A stretch of 64,000 bases of DNA, taken from the NCBI RefSeq assembly GCF_900105925.1, contig NZ_LT629791.1:5984001-6048000 (forward strand), given 5' to 3'. The position numbers were made by a program, and so were the translations under genes. Positions 23,320 to 30,279 of the stretch are shown in pieces. A model generated the notes under the pieces. The model was not told the origin of the DNA. It was given only the letters and a program-made list of their open reading frames with translations, and did no database searches. Origin of the DNA: Jiangella alkaliphila. Its GTDB lineage: Bacteria; Actinomycetota; Actinomycetes; Jiangellales; Jiangellaceae. Numbering within the stretch: position 1 is the stretch's first letter; every line of letters starts with the position of its first letter.

Positions 23320-24300
23320 CTAACTTAACGGCATTGCGTCCTGGCGCCCTGTTTCTTTGATGATCATGGGCACTGGGCAGGACGGACCGCAGGACCGGGG
23401 GCGTCCGGTCCAGCCGCGGGTTCGTAGGACGCGGGCGTGTTCGGCGGCGACGGTGCAGGGGTTGCCGAAGATGTCGGCGTGGCCGTAGCGGAGGGTGGCG
23501 TGGCCGTCGACGGTGGCCCGGTTGTCGCGGCGGCGGTCGCGGAACCGGCCCTCGCCGACGTGGCCGACCCGGCCGTCCAGCTCCACCCGCACTGCGAACT
23601 CCGGGTAGTCGACGTCGATCCAGATGACGCGGTGGCCGGCGACGCGTCGCTGACGGCAGCTGGTGGGCAGGCCGTGGGCGCGTTCCACCTGGCGCAGGTG
23701 ACGCAGCTCGAGCGGCGACTGCGCCCCCTCTGCCACGTCGACCAGCATCGCCTCGGTCATCGGCCGCCAGCGGATCTTCTTCCGCCGCCCGAGCGCGTCG
23801 GCCAGTCGTTCCGGAGTGGTGAGGCGGCGCTGGCAGGCCGCCGTCACCCAGCCCTCGGCCTCACGCGGATGCGACGCGACGTCGACCAGGTCGAGCACCG
23901 TCTCCTCGAGCCGGGTCCGGGGCGGTGACGCGGCCGGGTGGCGGGTCAGCGGCAACCGGTGCGCGTAGTGAACCCGCACTCCGTCAATCTTGCCGCGCAC
24001 GTGCCGCTCGGCAGGTGCCGTCACGTGGATCACCGGCCCGGCGTCGTCGCACAGCCCATCCAGAACTGCGGCGGTGCGGTGGCTGGCGACGGCGTCGTGC
24101 CCCACGCGCAGGATGGCCGCCCATACCCGCGCCTCGAACGTGAGCGGGCCGGTCGTCGTCGCGAACGTGTGGGCATGCACCCGCCGCCAGCGCCGGGACT
24201 CGACCAGCCACCTCAGCCTGGCCGCCGTCAACCCGGCGGCCAGCGCCTGAGCGCGGCTCACCATGCCGCGCTGAGCGGCGATCAGGTCATCGAGGTCCAC
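23320..24300 (-). CDS. AbiEi-type antitoxin-domain protein with C-terminal DUF559-like region
   Basis: The 326-residue product has an N-terminal winged-helix AbiEi-like segment (MDLDDLIAAQRGMVSRAQA, LRWLVESRRWRRVHAHTFA). The middle part has LEETVLDLVDVASHPREAEG, and the C-terminus has the Vsr/DUF559-like YPEFAVRVELDGRVGHV followed by RFRDRRRDNRATVDGHATLR. Such proteins are abundant in actinomycetes, usually without a toxin partner, and none is adjacent here. The final residues are not native: the frame runs through the extragenic palindrome and stops (TAG, 23322-23320) inside the terminal repeat of IS4 copy 1, adding DAMPLS. The start is GTG 24300. Confidence 0.75.
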   Translation of the reverse strand: MDLDDLIAAQRGMVSRAQALAAGLTAARLRWLVESRRWRRVHAHTFATTTGPLTFEARVWAAILRVGHDAVASHRTAAVLDGLCDDAGPVIHVTAPAERHVRGKIDGVRVHYAHRLPLTRHPAASPPRTRLEETVLDLVDVASHPREAEGWVTAACQRRLTTPERLADALGRRKKIRWRPMTEAMLVDVAEGAQSPLELRHLRQVERAHGLPTSCRQRRVAGHRVIWIDVDYPEFAVRVELDGRVGHVGEGRFRDRRRDNRATVDGHATLRYGHADIFGNPCTVAAEHARVLRTRGWTGRPRSCGPSCPVPMIIKETGRQDAMPLS

Positions 24301-24641
24301 ACCAGGCAGCCTGCGCGACCCGGCGCCGTCCCACCACCCCCAGTTCGCAATCTGTGGACAACCATGATCATCAACCTTTTGAGTCGTCAGAGCACAATGC
24401 CGTTAAGTTAGGGCGGTTTTGCTGGCCCGGCGAACTTTGATCTTGTGGGTGGCGTGGCTGGGTGGGCGGGTCTGGTCTCGTCGTTTGGCTTTGAAGGTGT
24501 TCCGGGGTGGTTTCTTGACGCGCTGCGTGACGCGGGCTCGTCGTGGCGGGTTGAGGTCGCTGCTGATGGCGGCGATGGCCAGGACGCGCGTGTTCTGGTT
24601 GGGCTGCCCCGAGCTTTCCGGACCGCTTCGTTTGCGGTCTC

Positions 24642-25550
24642 TTATGCTGCGAGCTGGCCATTCAGGTGTTCGTTGCGGACTTCGTGCGGGGTCCGGTAGC
24701 CGAGCCCTGAATGGATTCGTCTGCGATTGTAGAAGAGTTCGATGTAGTTCGCAACATCCTCGCGGGCTTTCTTCCGTGTCGGGTACACGGTGCGGTAGAC
24801 GCGCTCGACCTTCAACATGGAATTGAACGATTCGGCCAGAGCGTTGTCGTAGCAAATGCCGGTCCTGCCGAGCGAAGCGCGCATCCCGAGCTGCTTGATC
24901 TTCGCTGAGAAGTCAGTCGATGTGTACTGCGTCCCGCGATCTGAGTGAAGGATGCAGCGGTCGGCGAGATCGTGATTCCTGGCGGCCATGTCGAGCGCGT
25001 CGGTGACGAGTTCGGTGCGCATGTGGTCGGCGAGTGCGTACCCGATGACTTCTTTGTTGAAGCAGTCGATCACGGTCGCCAGGTACAGCCATCCCTCCCA
25101 GGTGTGGATGTAGGTGATGTCGCCGACCAGCTTCGTTCCCGGCGCGTCGGCGGTGAAGTCGCGGCGCACCAGGTCTGGGGTGGCCGGCCGGTCGTCGCCC
25201 TGGATAGTGGTGATCTTGTACGGGCGCGGCTGGCACGGCACCAGGCCCAGCTCACGCATCAGGTCACGGACCAGCTCGGGCCCGGTCTGCTCGCCGCCGC
25301 GGAGCAGCTCGGCGTGGATGCGCCGGTACCCGTAGGTGCGGTCGTTGTGGTCGAACAACGCCTCGATCTTGAGCTTCAACTCCTCACGCCGCCGCGTGGT
25401 CGCCGACGGTGGCCGGTCCCGCCAGTCGTAGTAGCCGGACCTGGACACACCCAGCCAGGTGAACATCTGCTTGAGAGACGGAGCGTCGTTGACATTGTCG
25501 GCGCTATTGTGCGCGTACTCGGCGGCGATGAACTCGTACTTCTCGCTCAC
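24642..25550 (-). CDS. IS3-family transposase OrfB (integrase-core)
   Basis: A 302-residue product starting at GTG 25550, overlapping the OrfA stop (GTGA). An HTH_21 segment near residues 60-100 contains DHNDRTYGYRRIHAELLRGG. The rve integrase core follows: the first catalytic Asp in LVGDITYIHTWEGWLYLATV, the second in LHSDRGTQYTS, and the Glu in NALAESFNSMLKVERV. All three catalytic residues and the ending NRRRIHSGLGYRTPHEV are intact, so it looks functional. OrfAB fusion could also arise by frameshifting at the A6 run in OrfA (25580-25585). Confidence 0.93.
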   Translation of the reverse strand: MSEKYEFIAAEYAHNSADNVNDAPSLKQMFTWLGVSRSGYYDWRDRPPSATTRRREELKLKIEALFDHNDRTYGYRRIHAELLRGGEQTGPELVRDLMRELGLVPCQPRPYKITTIQGDDRPATPDLVRRDFTADAPGTKLVGDITYIHTWEGWLYLATVIDCFNKEVIGYALADHMRTELVTDALDMAARNHDLADRCILHSDRGTQYTSTDFSAKIKQLGMRASLGRTGICYDNALAESFNSMLKVERVYRTVYPTRKKAREDVANYIELFYNRRRIHSGLGYRTPHEVRNEHLNGQLAA

Positions 25551-25843
25551 CGCTGCTCCTTCGCGAAGTACGCGGCAGCTTTTTTCAGGAACGCGAGCTC
25601 CATCTCCTGGTCTCGCGTCCGCCGTCGCAGTTCGGCCAACTCCGCACGTTCGGACAACCCCAGCGGCGGCTCGTCGCCGACGTGGTCCTCTCGGTACTTC
25701 TTCACCCAATTGCCGAGAGTGGTCTCACCCACGCCGATCTCACGCGCCACATCGGCAATACGACGGTCATTCTCGACCACCAGTCGAGCAGCCTCTTCGC
25801 GGAACTCAGGCGTGAATGTTGCCTTCTTCCTCGCCACGAACAC
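25547..25843 (-). CDS. IS3-family transposase OrfA
   Basis: The 98-residue OrfA has a helix-turn-helix (RKKATFTPEFREEAARLVVE, IADVAREIGVGETTLGNWVK) that recognises the element ends. A C-terminal leucine-zipper-like helix, AELAELRRRTRDQEMELAFL, allows multimerisation. An A6 run in the mRNA (codons LKK, 25585-25580) precedes the OrfB frame and could serve for -1 slippage. The stop overlaps the OrfB GTG. Confidence 0.92.
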   Translation of the reverse strand: MFVARKKATFTPEFREEAARLVVENDRRIADVAREIGVGETTLGNWVKKYREDHVGDEPPLGLSERAELAELRRRTRDQEMELAFLKKAAAYFAKEQR

Positions 25844-27118
25844 TTCTCCTTTCCGGATCGGACCTTATGAGGTCCGCAGTCCGGAAAGTGGGAGGCACGC
25901 CAGGTCGAGTCGGCCGGCGGTGATGGTGTCTCGGGTGACGCGGATGGTGATGGTGAAGGAGATCCGGCGCGGGTCCACGCCGACGGTGTCCGCGGCGTCG
26001 GTTCTCAGGGTGCAGAGGGCTTGGTAGGTGACGAGCAGGGCGTAGATCTCCTGATCGACGAGGTCGGGTGACTTCGAGCGCAGGATGAACCCGGCGCCAC
26101 GCAGTCGGGTCTTGAGTTCCTGGTAGCTGTTCTCCGATTCCCACCGCTGGTGGTAGGCCTCGGCGACGGCTCGGGCGGGCGCCTCGGCCGGGTCGAGCAG
26201 GGTGGTGACGAGCCTGATATCGCTGATGGTGACGGTATCGCCGACGTGGGTGGTGACTCGGTAGTCGACGATACGCACCGGGTGCCCGGGCATCGGAGGC
26301 TCCGGCCAGCCCCGCCGGGCGGCGGTGCGCCAGCGCTTCTTGTAGCGTTGCGCGGTGATCACTGACAGGTAGGAGCCGTCGTCGAGGATCTTCATGGCGG
26401 GGAAGTCGGCGTTGCCCTTGATCCGCCAGATCAGGTCCGCGCCGGTGCTGGTGGCGATCTGGGCGAACAACCGGTGACCGAAGTTGCGGTCGGCGAGCAC
26501 CAGCATCCCCGGACGCATCGCACCGATCAGCCGCTGGGTCAGTTCCTGCTCGCTGTGCCGGCACGCGTCGAACACCGCGTCGATGATCGCGTGGGTGGCG
26601 CATTCGATCAGCGCGACCAGCCGCACCTGTGCGAACCCCGAGGGCGTGCCGATGTGGCCGAACGCGGCCACGTTGGCCGCGGTGTCGGCCAGGTCCAGGG
26701 CGGTGCCGTCGAAGGCGACCAGCCGCCGCCCGAACAGCCACGCTCCCGCCGCGTCGGGCGCCGCGCGTGGGCCTCGGACCCGGTCGAACAGCAGCCGCAG
26801 CGGCGTGACGCCCAGGCGTTTGCGGGCCTGGCACAGCGCCGACGCGCTCGGCACGACCAGCCCCCGCAGGTACCCGAACGTGCTGGTCAGCCAGCACATC
26901 ACCATGCGGTATCCCGGCGGGGAATGCGAGTCGGCGCCGCAGAACACGCATAACCCGAGCACGAAGACCATCACCGTCCGGGCCGGCAACAGCCGCCGCC
27001 GCTGCTCGCGCACACCGGCCTGCTCGATCACCTCGTCCAGCAGCTCCGGACAAAGATCACTTTCCAGTGCGCCCAGACTCACCTCGCCCGATCGCCACGT
27101 GGCAGACTCAGAACTCAC

Positions 27119-27173
27119 AGGGCCCTCCGGCAGACGATGATCTTCGACAATCACCGTTCTAACGGAGGGCCCT
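27119..27173 (-). promoter_or_regulatory. SD-sequestering hairpin of the transposase, copy 2
   Basis: This is the same 11-bp complementary arms as in copy 1 (27119-27129 and 27163-27173), enclosing a 33-nt stretch in which a transposase promoter would lie. Confidence 0.55.
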
Positions 27174-27261
27174 GCCCACGAACCCCACCGACACGCCGCT
27201 GACCAGCACAAACCGCCCTAACTTAACGGCATTGCGTCAGAGCAGCTCAAAAGGTTGATGA

Positions 27262-27894
27262 TCATGGGGCGAAGGCGGTGAGGAAGATGCGGACGGCTTC
27301 GGCGACGTGGCGGCGCAGGTCGTCGTCGGCGGGGACGGCCGAGTCGCCGAGCATCATGGCGCGGTTGAGCGGCGCCGCCATGACCAGCCAGTTGAACCAC
27401 TCGGCCATCGCGGCGGGATCGCCGGCCAGCAGCTCCCGAGCGCGCAGCGGCTCGAACATCGCCGTCAGCTCGGCGATCGCCCGCTGCGGGCCGCGCTCGT
27501 AGAGCACCTTCGCCAGCTCCGGGAACCGGCCGACCTCGCCGATGACCAGCCGGCGCAGCTGCAGCAGCTCGGGCTCAGTGACGATGCGCAGCTGCCGCTC
27601 GGCGAACGCGCGCAGGTACGCCTCGAGGTCAGCGTCGTCGCCGAGCTCGGGGCGGTCGTGGTGGACGCGGTCGCCGGCGGTGCCGGTCATCGAGCCGACG
27701 ATCTCGACGAACAGCGCTTCCTTGCTGCCGAAGTGCGTGTAGACCGTCTGCTTCGACACCCCGGAACGGGACGCGATGAGGTCCATGTTGGTCCCGAGGT
27801 ACCCGTTGCTCAGGAACACCTCGCGGGCCGCGCGGACGATCGCCCGGTGCTTCTCGTCGGACCTCGCCCACGGTCGTGCGCCGGCCTCCGCCAT
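27262..27894 (-). CDS. TetR family transcriptional regulator (AefR-like)
   Basis: A 210-residue repressor with start ATG 27894 chosen for its SD (GGAGGGA). TetR_N is at residues 14-60 (IVRAAREVFLSNGYLGTNMD, SKQTVYTHFGSKEALF). The ligand domain contains LLQLRRLVIGEVGRFPELAK and NWLVMAAPLNRAMMLG, similar to the regulator at 12754. The stop codon lies in the right arm of the extragenic palindrome hit by IS4 copy 2, so the insertion missed the gene by 18 bp. It is divergent from the DUF1905 and hydrolase genes. Two palindromes at 27935-27972 are the likely operators. Confidence 0.88.
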   Translation of the reverse strand: MAEAGARPWARSDEKHRAIVRAAREVFLSNGYLGTNMDLIASRSGVSKQTVYTHFGSKEALFVEIVGSMTGTAGDRVHHDRPELGDDADLEAYLRAFAERQLRIVTEPELLQLRRLVIGEVGRFPELAKVLYERGPQRAIAELTAMFEPLRARELLAGDPAAMAEWFNWLVMAAPLNRAMMLGDSAVPADDDLRRHVAEAVRIFLTAFAP

Positions 27895-27934
27895 CGGCTC
27901 TCCCTCCTCAGCAACCACCTGTTGACGGCATCAT

Positions 27935-27972
27935 ACTGGACAGTCTAGTCTGACCATACTGGACGGTCCAGT
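27935..27972. promoter_or_regulatory. Twin TetR operators ACTGGAC-n-GTCCAGT
   Basis: ACTGGACaGTCTAGT (27935-27949, one mismatch) and ACTGGACgGTCCAGT (27958-27972, perfect 7+1+7) lie between the divergent TetR and DUF1905 genes. Centre-to-centre distance is 23 bp, about two helical turns, so two dimers could bind on one face. Half-sites resemble those at 12737-12746. Confidence 0.7.
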
Positions 27973-27997
27973 CTGGACGAAATAGGAGGTGAGAGCC

Positions 27998-28297
27998 GTG
28001 CCCCCTACCGCAACCGAGGCCGGCCCGATCGACGTCACGTTCACCGGCGCGCTCACCCAAGGCGGCGTCAACGCGCCCGGCAGCTGGACGGTCGTCGTGA
28101 TGACCGACTCCGCGGAGGTGTTCGGCACCCGTCAGCCGGTGAAGGTCGCCGGGACGATGGACGGCCACCCGTTCGCGGCCACGCTGCTGCCGCTCGGCGA
28201 CGGGACGCACATCCTGCCGGTCAAGGCGGCCGTCCGGAAGGCCATCGGCAAGGGCGCCGGCGACGACGTCGCCATCCACCTCCAGCACCGCCACTGA
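27998..28297 (+). CDS. DUF1905 domain protein
   Basis: A 99-residue protein consisting of one DUF1905 domain: IDVTFTGALTQGGVNAPGSW, VKVAGTMDGHPFAATLLPLG and ILPVKAAVRKAIGKGAGDDV. The fold is a small beta barrel of unknown activity, often found with YdeI/OmpD-associated proteins. SD AGGAGG (27984-27989) sits 8 nt before GTG 27998; the GTG at 27989 overlaps that SD and is unlikely to be used. It precedes the hydrolase by 20 nt and is probably co-transcribed with it. Confidence 0.85.
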   Translation: MPPTATEAGPIDVTFTGALTQGGVNAPGSWTVVVMTDSAEVFGTRQPVKVAGTMDGHPFAATLLPLGDGTHILPVKAAVRKAIGKGAGDDVAIHLQHRH

Positions 28298-28317
28298 CAC
28301 ACCAGAGGGAGACCAGC

Positions 28318-29109
28318 ATGACCGAGTACGTCACCACCGCCCTGGGCGACCGGGTCGCCTTCGACCGCTACGGCGACGGCCCCGGGCTGATCTTCGTCGC
28401 CGGCGCCGGCCCGTTCCGCGCCATCGACCCCATCACCACCGAGACCGCCGAGCTGGCGGCGAAGCAGGGCCTCGCGACGATCGTCTACGACCGCATCGGC
28501 CGCGGCGACAGCGAGACCACGACCACCCCGATCGGCCTCGACCGCGAGCTCGCCGCCATTCGAGCGCTGATGGACGTGCTCGGCGGCGGCGCCGCGCTGT
28601 GCGGGCACTCCTCCGGCTGCTCGATCTCGCTGGCCGCCGCCGCGAACGGGCTGCCGGTGACGGCGCTGGCGCTGTGGGAGGCGCCGATCGCGCCGGTCGG
28701 CACCGTCGCGGAGTGGATCGGCGAGGTCGAGCGGCGCATGGACGCCGGCGACCTCGAGGGCGCACTGGCGCACTACATGAAGGACATGCCGCCGGTGTGG
28801 CTGGAGGAGTCGCGCAACGACCCGATGTACCCGGAGTACGTCGCCCAGGTGGTCAGCTACCGCGCCGACGGCGAGTCTCTGGTGTGGGCCGACTCCGGGC
28901 CGCAGGCCGAGCTGTTCGCCGGCGTCCGCGTCCCGGTGCAGTACATGTACGGCACCGAGACGTTCGACGAGATGCACGTTGCCGCCAAGGCCGTGCTGGC
29001 CGCGATCCCGGGCAGCGTCGAGAAGGAGCTGCCGGGCGCCTTCCACAGCTGGGAGCCGGCTCCCATGGCGGCCGAGCTGGCCCGCTTCACCCGCGGTGCA
29101 GGTTCCTGA
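28318..29109 (+). CDS. Alpha/beta hydrolase, second gene of a TetR-linked pair
   Basis: A 263-residue cytoplasmic alpha/beta hydrolase with YDRIGRGDSE near residue 60, nucleophile elbow GHSSG near 97 (Ser in CGHSSGCS), VQYMYGTETFDEMH near 215 and the catalytic His in GAFHSWEP near 246. It resembles the hydrolase at 11924-12685, and the two TetR modules look like duplicates. [10 protein letters not shown] precedes ATG 28318. The final 23 bp overlap the convergent membrane-protein gene. The substrate is unknown. Confidence 0.87.
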   Translation: MTEYVTTALGDRVAFDRYGDGPGLIFVAGAGPFRAIDPITTETAELAAKQGLATIVYDRIGRGDSETTTTPIGLDRELAAIRALMDVLGGGAALCGHSSGCSISLAAAANGLPVTALALWEAPIAPVGTVAEWIGEVERRMDAGDLEGALAHYMKDMPPVWLEESRNDPMYPEYVAQVVSYRADGESLVWADSGPQAELFAGVRVPVQYMYGTETFDEMHVAAKAVLAAIPGSVEKELPGAFHSWEPAPMAAELARFTRGAGS

Positions 29110-29464
29110 CCAGCCGGGCGAAGACGAGGTTGAGCAGGACGATCCCCAGCCACATGGCGAAGACGGCGTCGGCTTCGGCCCGGGCGATGGCGGTCAGCCA
29201 GATCGACCCGCCGACGCCGAAGATCAGCGAGAAGACCGGCACCGCGACGTAGGAGTTGTCGGCCTGCTGCGCCGGCCGCTGCTTGCGCGGCGCCGCCGCC
29301 GCACCCACCCCGTGCTGCGCCAGCCGGGCGTCGACCCGCTGGTCGATGGCCGCGGCGGCGCGGTCGACGAACGACTCCAGCACCGCGCGCTCGTACTCGG
29401 GCCCCAGCTCCTTACGGGTCTCGTACGCGGCGGAGACGTCATCGCGGAAGTCGGCAGTCACCAT
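29087..29464 (-). CDS. Two-helix membrane protein, function unknown
   Basis: The 125-residue protein starts at ATG 29464, where the conserved-looking part begins (MVTADFRDDVSAAYETRKEL). An amphipathic N-terminal region (YERAVLESFVDRAAAAIDQR) precedes two hydrophobic segments at about residues 70-90 and 97-116. Related proteins occur widely in actinomycetes beside TetR or two-component genes, but no function is assigned that I know of. It is divergent from a TetR gene, and a palindrome at 29502-29518 lies 38 nt upstream, so it is a likely target of that repressor. Confidence 0.7.
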   Translation of the reverse strand: MVTADFRDDVSAAYETRKELGPEYERAVLESFVDRAAAAIDQRVDARLAQHGVGAAAAPRKQRPAQQADNSYVAVPVFSLIFGVGGSIWLTAIARAEADAVFAMWLGIVLLNLVFARLVRNLHRG

Positions 29465-29501
29465 GGCTCGCACACCATCCTCGACCTGAGAGGGAGAACG
29501 C

Positions 29502-29551
29502 GGTGTACGGCGTACACCAGCAGCCACTACGCTAGGTGGACGGCGTACACC
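29502..29551. promoter_or_regulatory. Twin TetR operators GGTGTACG-g-CGTACACC
   Basis: GGTGTACGgCGTACACC (29502-29518) is a perfect 8+1+8 palindrome. GGTGGACGgCGTACACC (29535-29551) differs by one base. They bracket TACGCT (29528-29533), a plausible -10 box for the TetR gene. The spacing of 33 bp equals about three helical turns. Confidence 0.7.
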
Positions 29552-29571
29552 TGTCAAGGGAGGATGGGGCC

Positions 29572-30279
29572 ATGACCACGCAGACCCGCACGCCCTTGAG
29601 CAAGGAGCGGATCCTCGGCACCGCCGTCGCCCTGGCCGACGAGGGCGGCGTCGACGCGGTCAGCATGCGCAAGATCGCCCACGCGCTCGGCGTCGTGCCC
29701 ATGGCGTTGTACAAGCACGTCCAGAACAAGGACGAGTTGCTCGACGGCATGGTCGACGCGGTCGTCGGCGAGATCGATCCGCCGGTCGCCGGGGCCGACT
29801 GGAGGACGACGGTCCGCGAACGCGTGCTGGCGGCCCGCCGGATGCTGCTGCGCCACCCGTGGGCGTCGCGGGTCATCGAGGAGCGGACCAGGGCGCGCCC
29901 CGACCCGACGCCCGCGGTCATGGCGTACATGGACTCGATGATCGGGATCTTCCGCGCCGGGGGGCTCTCGATCGATCTGACGCACCACGCGATGCACGTC
30001 ATGGGCAGCCGGCTGCTGGGCTTCTCGCAGGAGCTGTTCGAGGACGCCGCCGATCCCGACGCGCCCCCGGCCCCACCGCCGCCGCCGGAGCTGGCCGAGC
30101 GCTTCCCCCACATCGCCGAGCTGGTCATGGGCATCAGCCACGACCAGGGCAGCGTCGTCGGCCCGGGGTGCGACGACCAGTTCGAGTTCGAGTTCGCACT
30201 GGACCTCGTGCTGGACGGCCTCGAGCGGCGGCGCCGTCAGGACGGGCGGGTCGCCTCTTCGAGCAGCTCCAGCACGTGA
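29572..30279 (+). CDS. TetR family regulator with tetracycline-repressor-type C-terminal domain
   Basis: A 235-residue TetR protein. TetR_N is at residues 10-57 (ILGTAVALADEGGVDAVSMR, GVVPMALYKHVQNKDELL), then a TetR_C-type all-helical domain with ARRMLLRHPWASRVIEERTR, and a Pro-rich loop PDAPPAPPPPPELAE. The start ATG 29572 follows SD GGAGGA. The last 43 bp overlap the convergent flavoprotein gene, so the ending GRVASSSSSST is constrained by the other frame. Confidence 0.85.
   Translation: MTTQTRTPLSKERILGTAVALADEGGVDAVSMRKIAHALGVVPMALYKHVQNKDELLDGMVDAVVGEIDPPVAGADWRTTVRERVLAARRMLLRHPWASRVIEERTRARPDPTPAVMAYMDSMIGIFRAGGLSIDLTHHAMHVMGSRLLGFSQELFEDAADPDAPPAPPPPPELAERFPHIAELVMGISHDQGSVVGPGCDDQFEFEFALDLVLDGLERRRRQDGRVASSSSSST

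Larger units (their letters stand above)
21804..23336 (-). mobile_element. IS4-family insertion sequence, copy 1 (1533 bp)
   Basis: The ends are CAATGCCGTTAAGTTAGGGC (left, from 21804) and its complement (right, ending 23336), terminal inverted repeats of about 25 bp. It carries one transposase gene on the minus strand. It is nearly identical to copy 2 after removal of the nested element, but one base shorter (1533 against 1534 bp). Flanking 10-mers TGCTATCACG and CGTCCTGGCG do not match, so there is no target duplication. Confidence 0.88.
21770..23370. repeat. Split extragenic palindrome flanking IS4-family copy 1
   Basis: CCCATGATCATCAA (21770-21783) and its complement TTGATGATCATGGG (23357-23370) bracket the first IS4-family element. 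Stem homology stops after 14 bp, and the inner flanks do not pair, unlike the palindrome around copy 2. Confidence 0.6.
24600..25902 (-). mobile_element. Nested IS3-family insertion sequence (1303 bp)
   Basis: Left end TGGGCTGCCCCGAGCTTTCC and right end, read inward, TGGCGTGCCTCCCACTTTCC form imperfect inverted repeats that begin TG and share TTTCCGGAC. GGT is duplicated on both sides (24597-24599 and 25903-25905). OrfA and OrfB follow the standard IS3 layout on the minus strand. Copy 1 shows the uninterrupted target (TTCTGGTCGAG). Confidence 0.92.
24403..27118 (-). pseudogene. IS4-family transposase, copy 2, disrupted by insertion
   Basis: The gene runs from GTG 27118 (SD GGAGGG) in one good frame through both catalytic Asp residues and the YREK motif to TRDTITAGRLD. 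There the nested IS3-family element interrupts it at 25905. The last 63 or so codons, beginning QNTRVLAIAAISSDLNPPRR, resume at 24596 and end at 24403. Up to the insertion this copy has no frameshift, so it represents the intact parent reading frame. The truncated product lacks only the C-terminal tail but would read extra codons from the inserted element. Confidence 0.85.
24395..27234 (-). mobile_element. IS4-family insertion sequence, copy 2, interrupted by an IS3-family element
   Basis: The outer ends are the same 25-bp inverted repeats as copy 1 (from CAATGCCG at 24395 to CGGCATTG at 27234). The element measures 2840 bp; subtracting the 1303-bp nested element and its 3-bp duplication leaves 1534 bp, one more than copy 1. 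A perfect 10-bp target duplication and insertion in the loop of an extragenic palindrome are described in the findings. Confidence 0.92.
24385..27244. repeat. 10-bp target-site duplication of IS4-family copy 2
   Basis: CGTCAGAGCA occurs at 24385-24394 and again at 27235-27244, directly outside the terminal inverted repeats. This shows copy 2 arrived by simple transposition. Confidence 0.9.
24362..27267. repeat. Extragenic palindrome with 22-bp arms, split by IS4-family copy 2
   Basis: The arms are 24362-24383 (CCATGATCATCAACCTTTTG and two more bases) and 27246-27267, perfectly complementary. Without the insertion and one target duplicate, the loop would be 12 nt. The right arm covers the stop codon of the TetR gene ending at 27262. 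Confidence 0.8.

Noticed and set aside
23320..24300. A type IV toxin-antitoxin (AbiE) defence system
   Set aside because: Only the AbiEi-like protein is present; no AbiEii nucleotidyltransferase is encoded nearby, and no other defence genes occur in the window.
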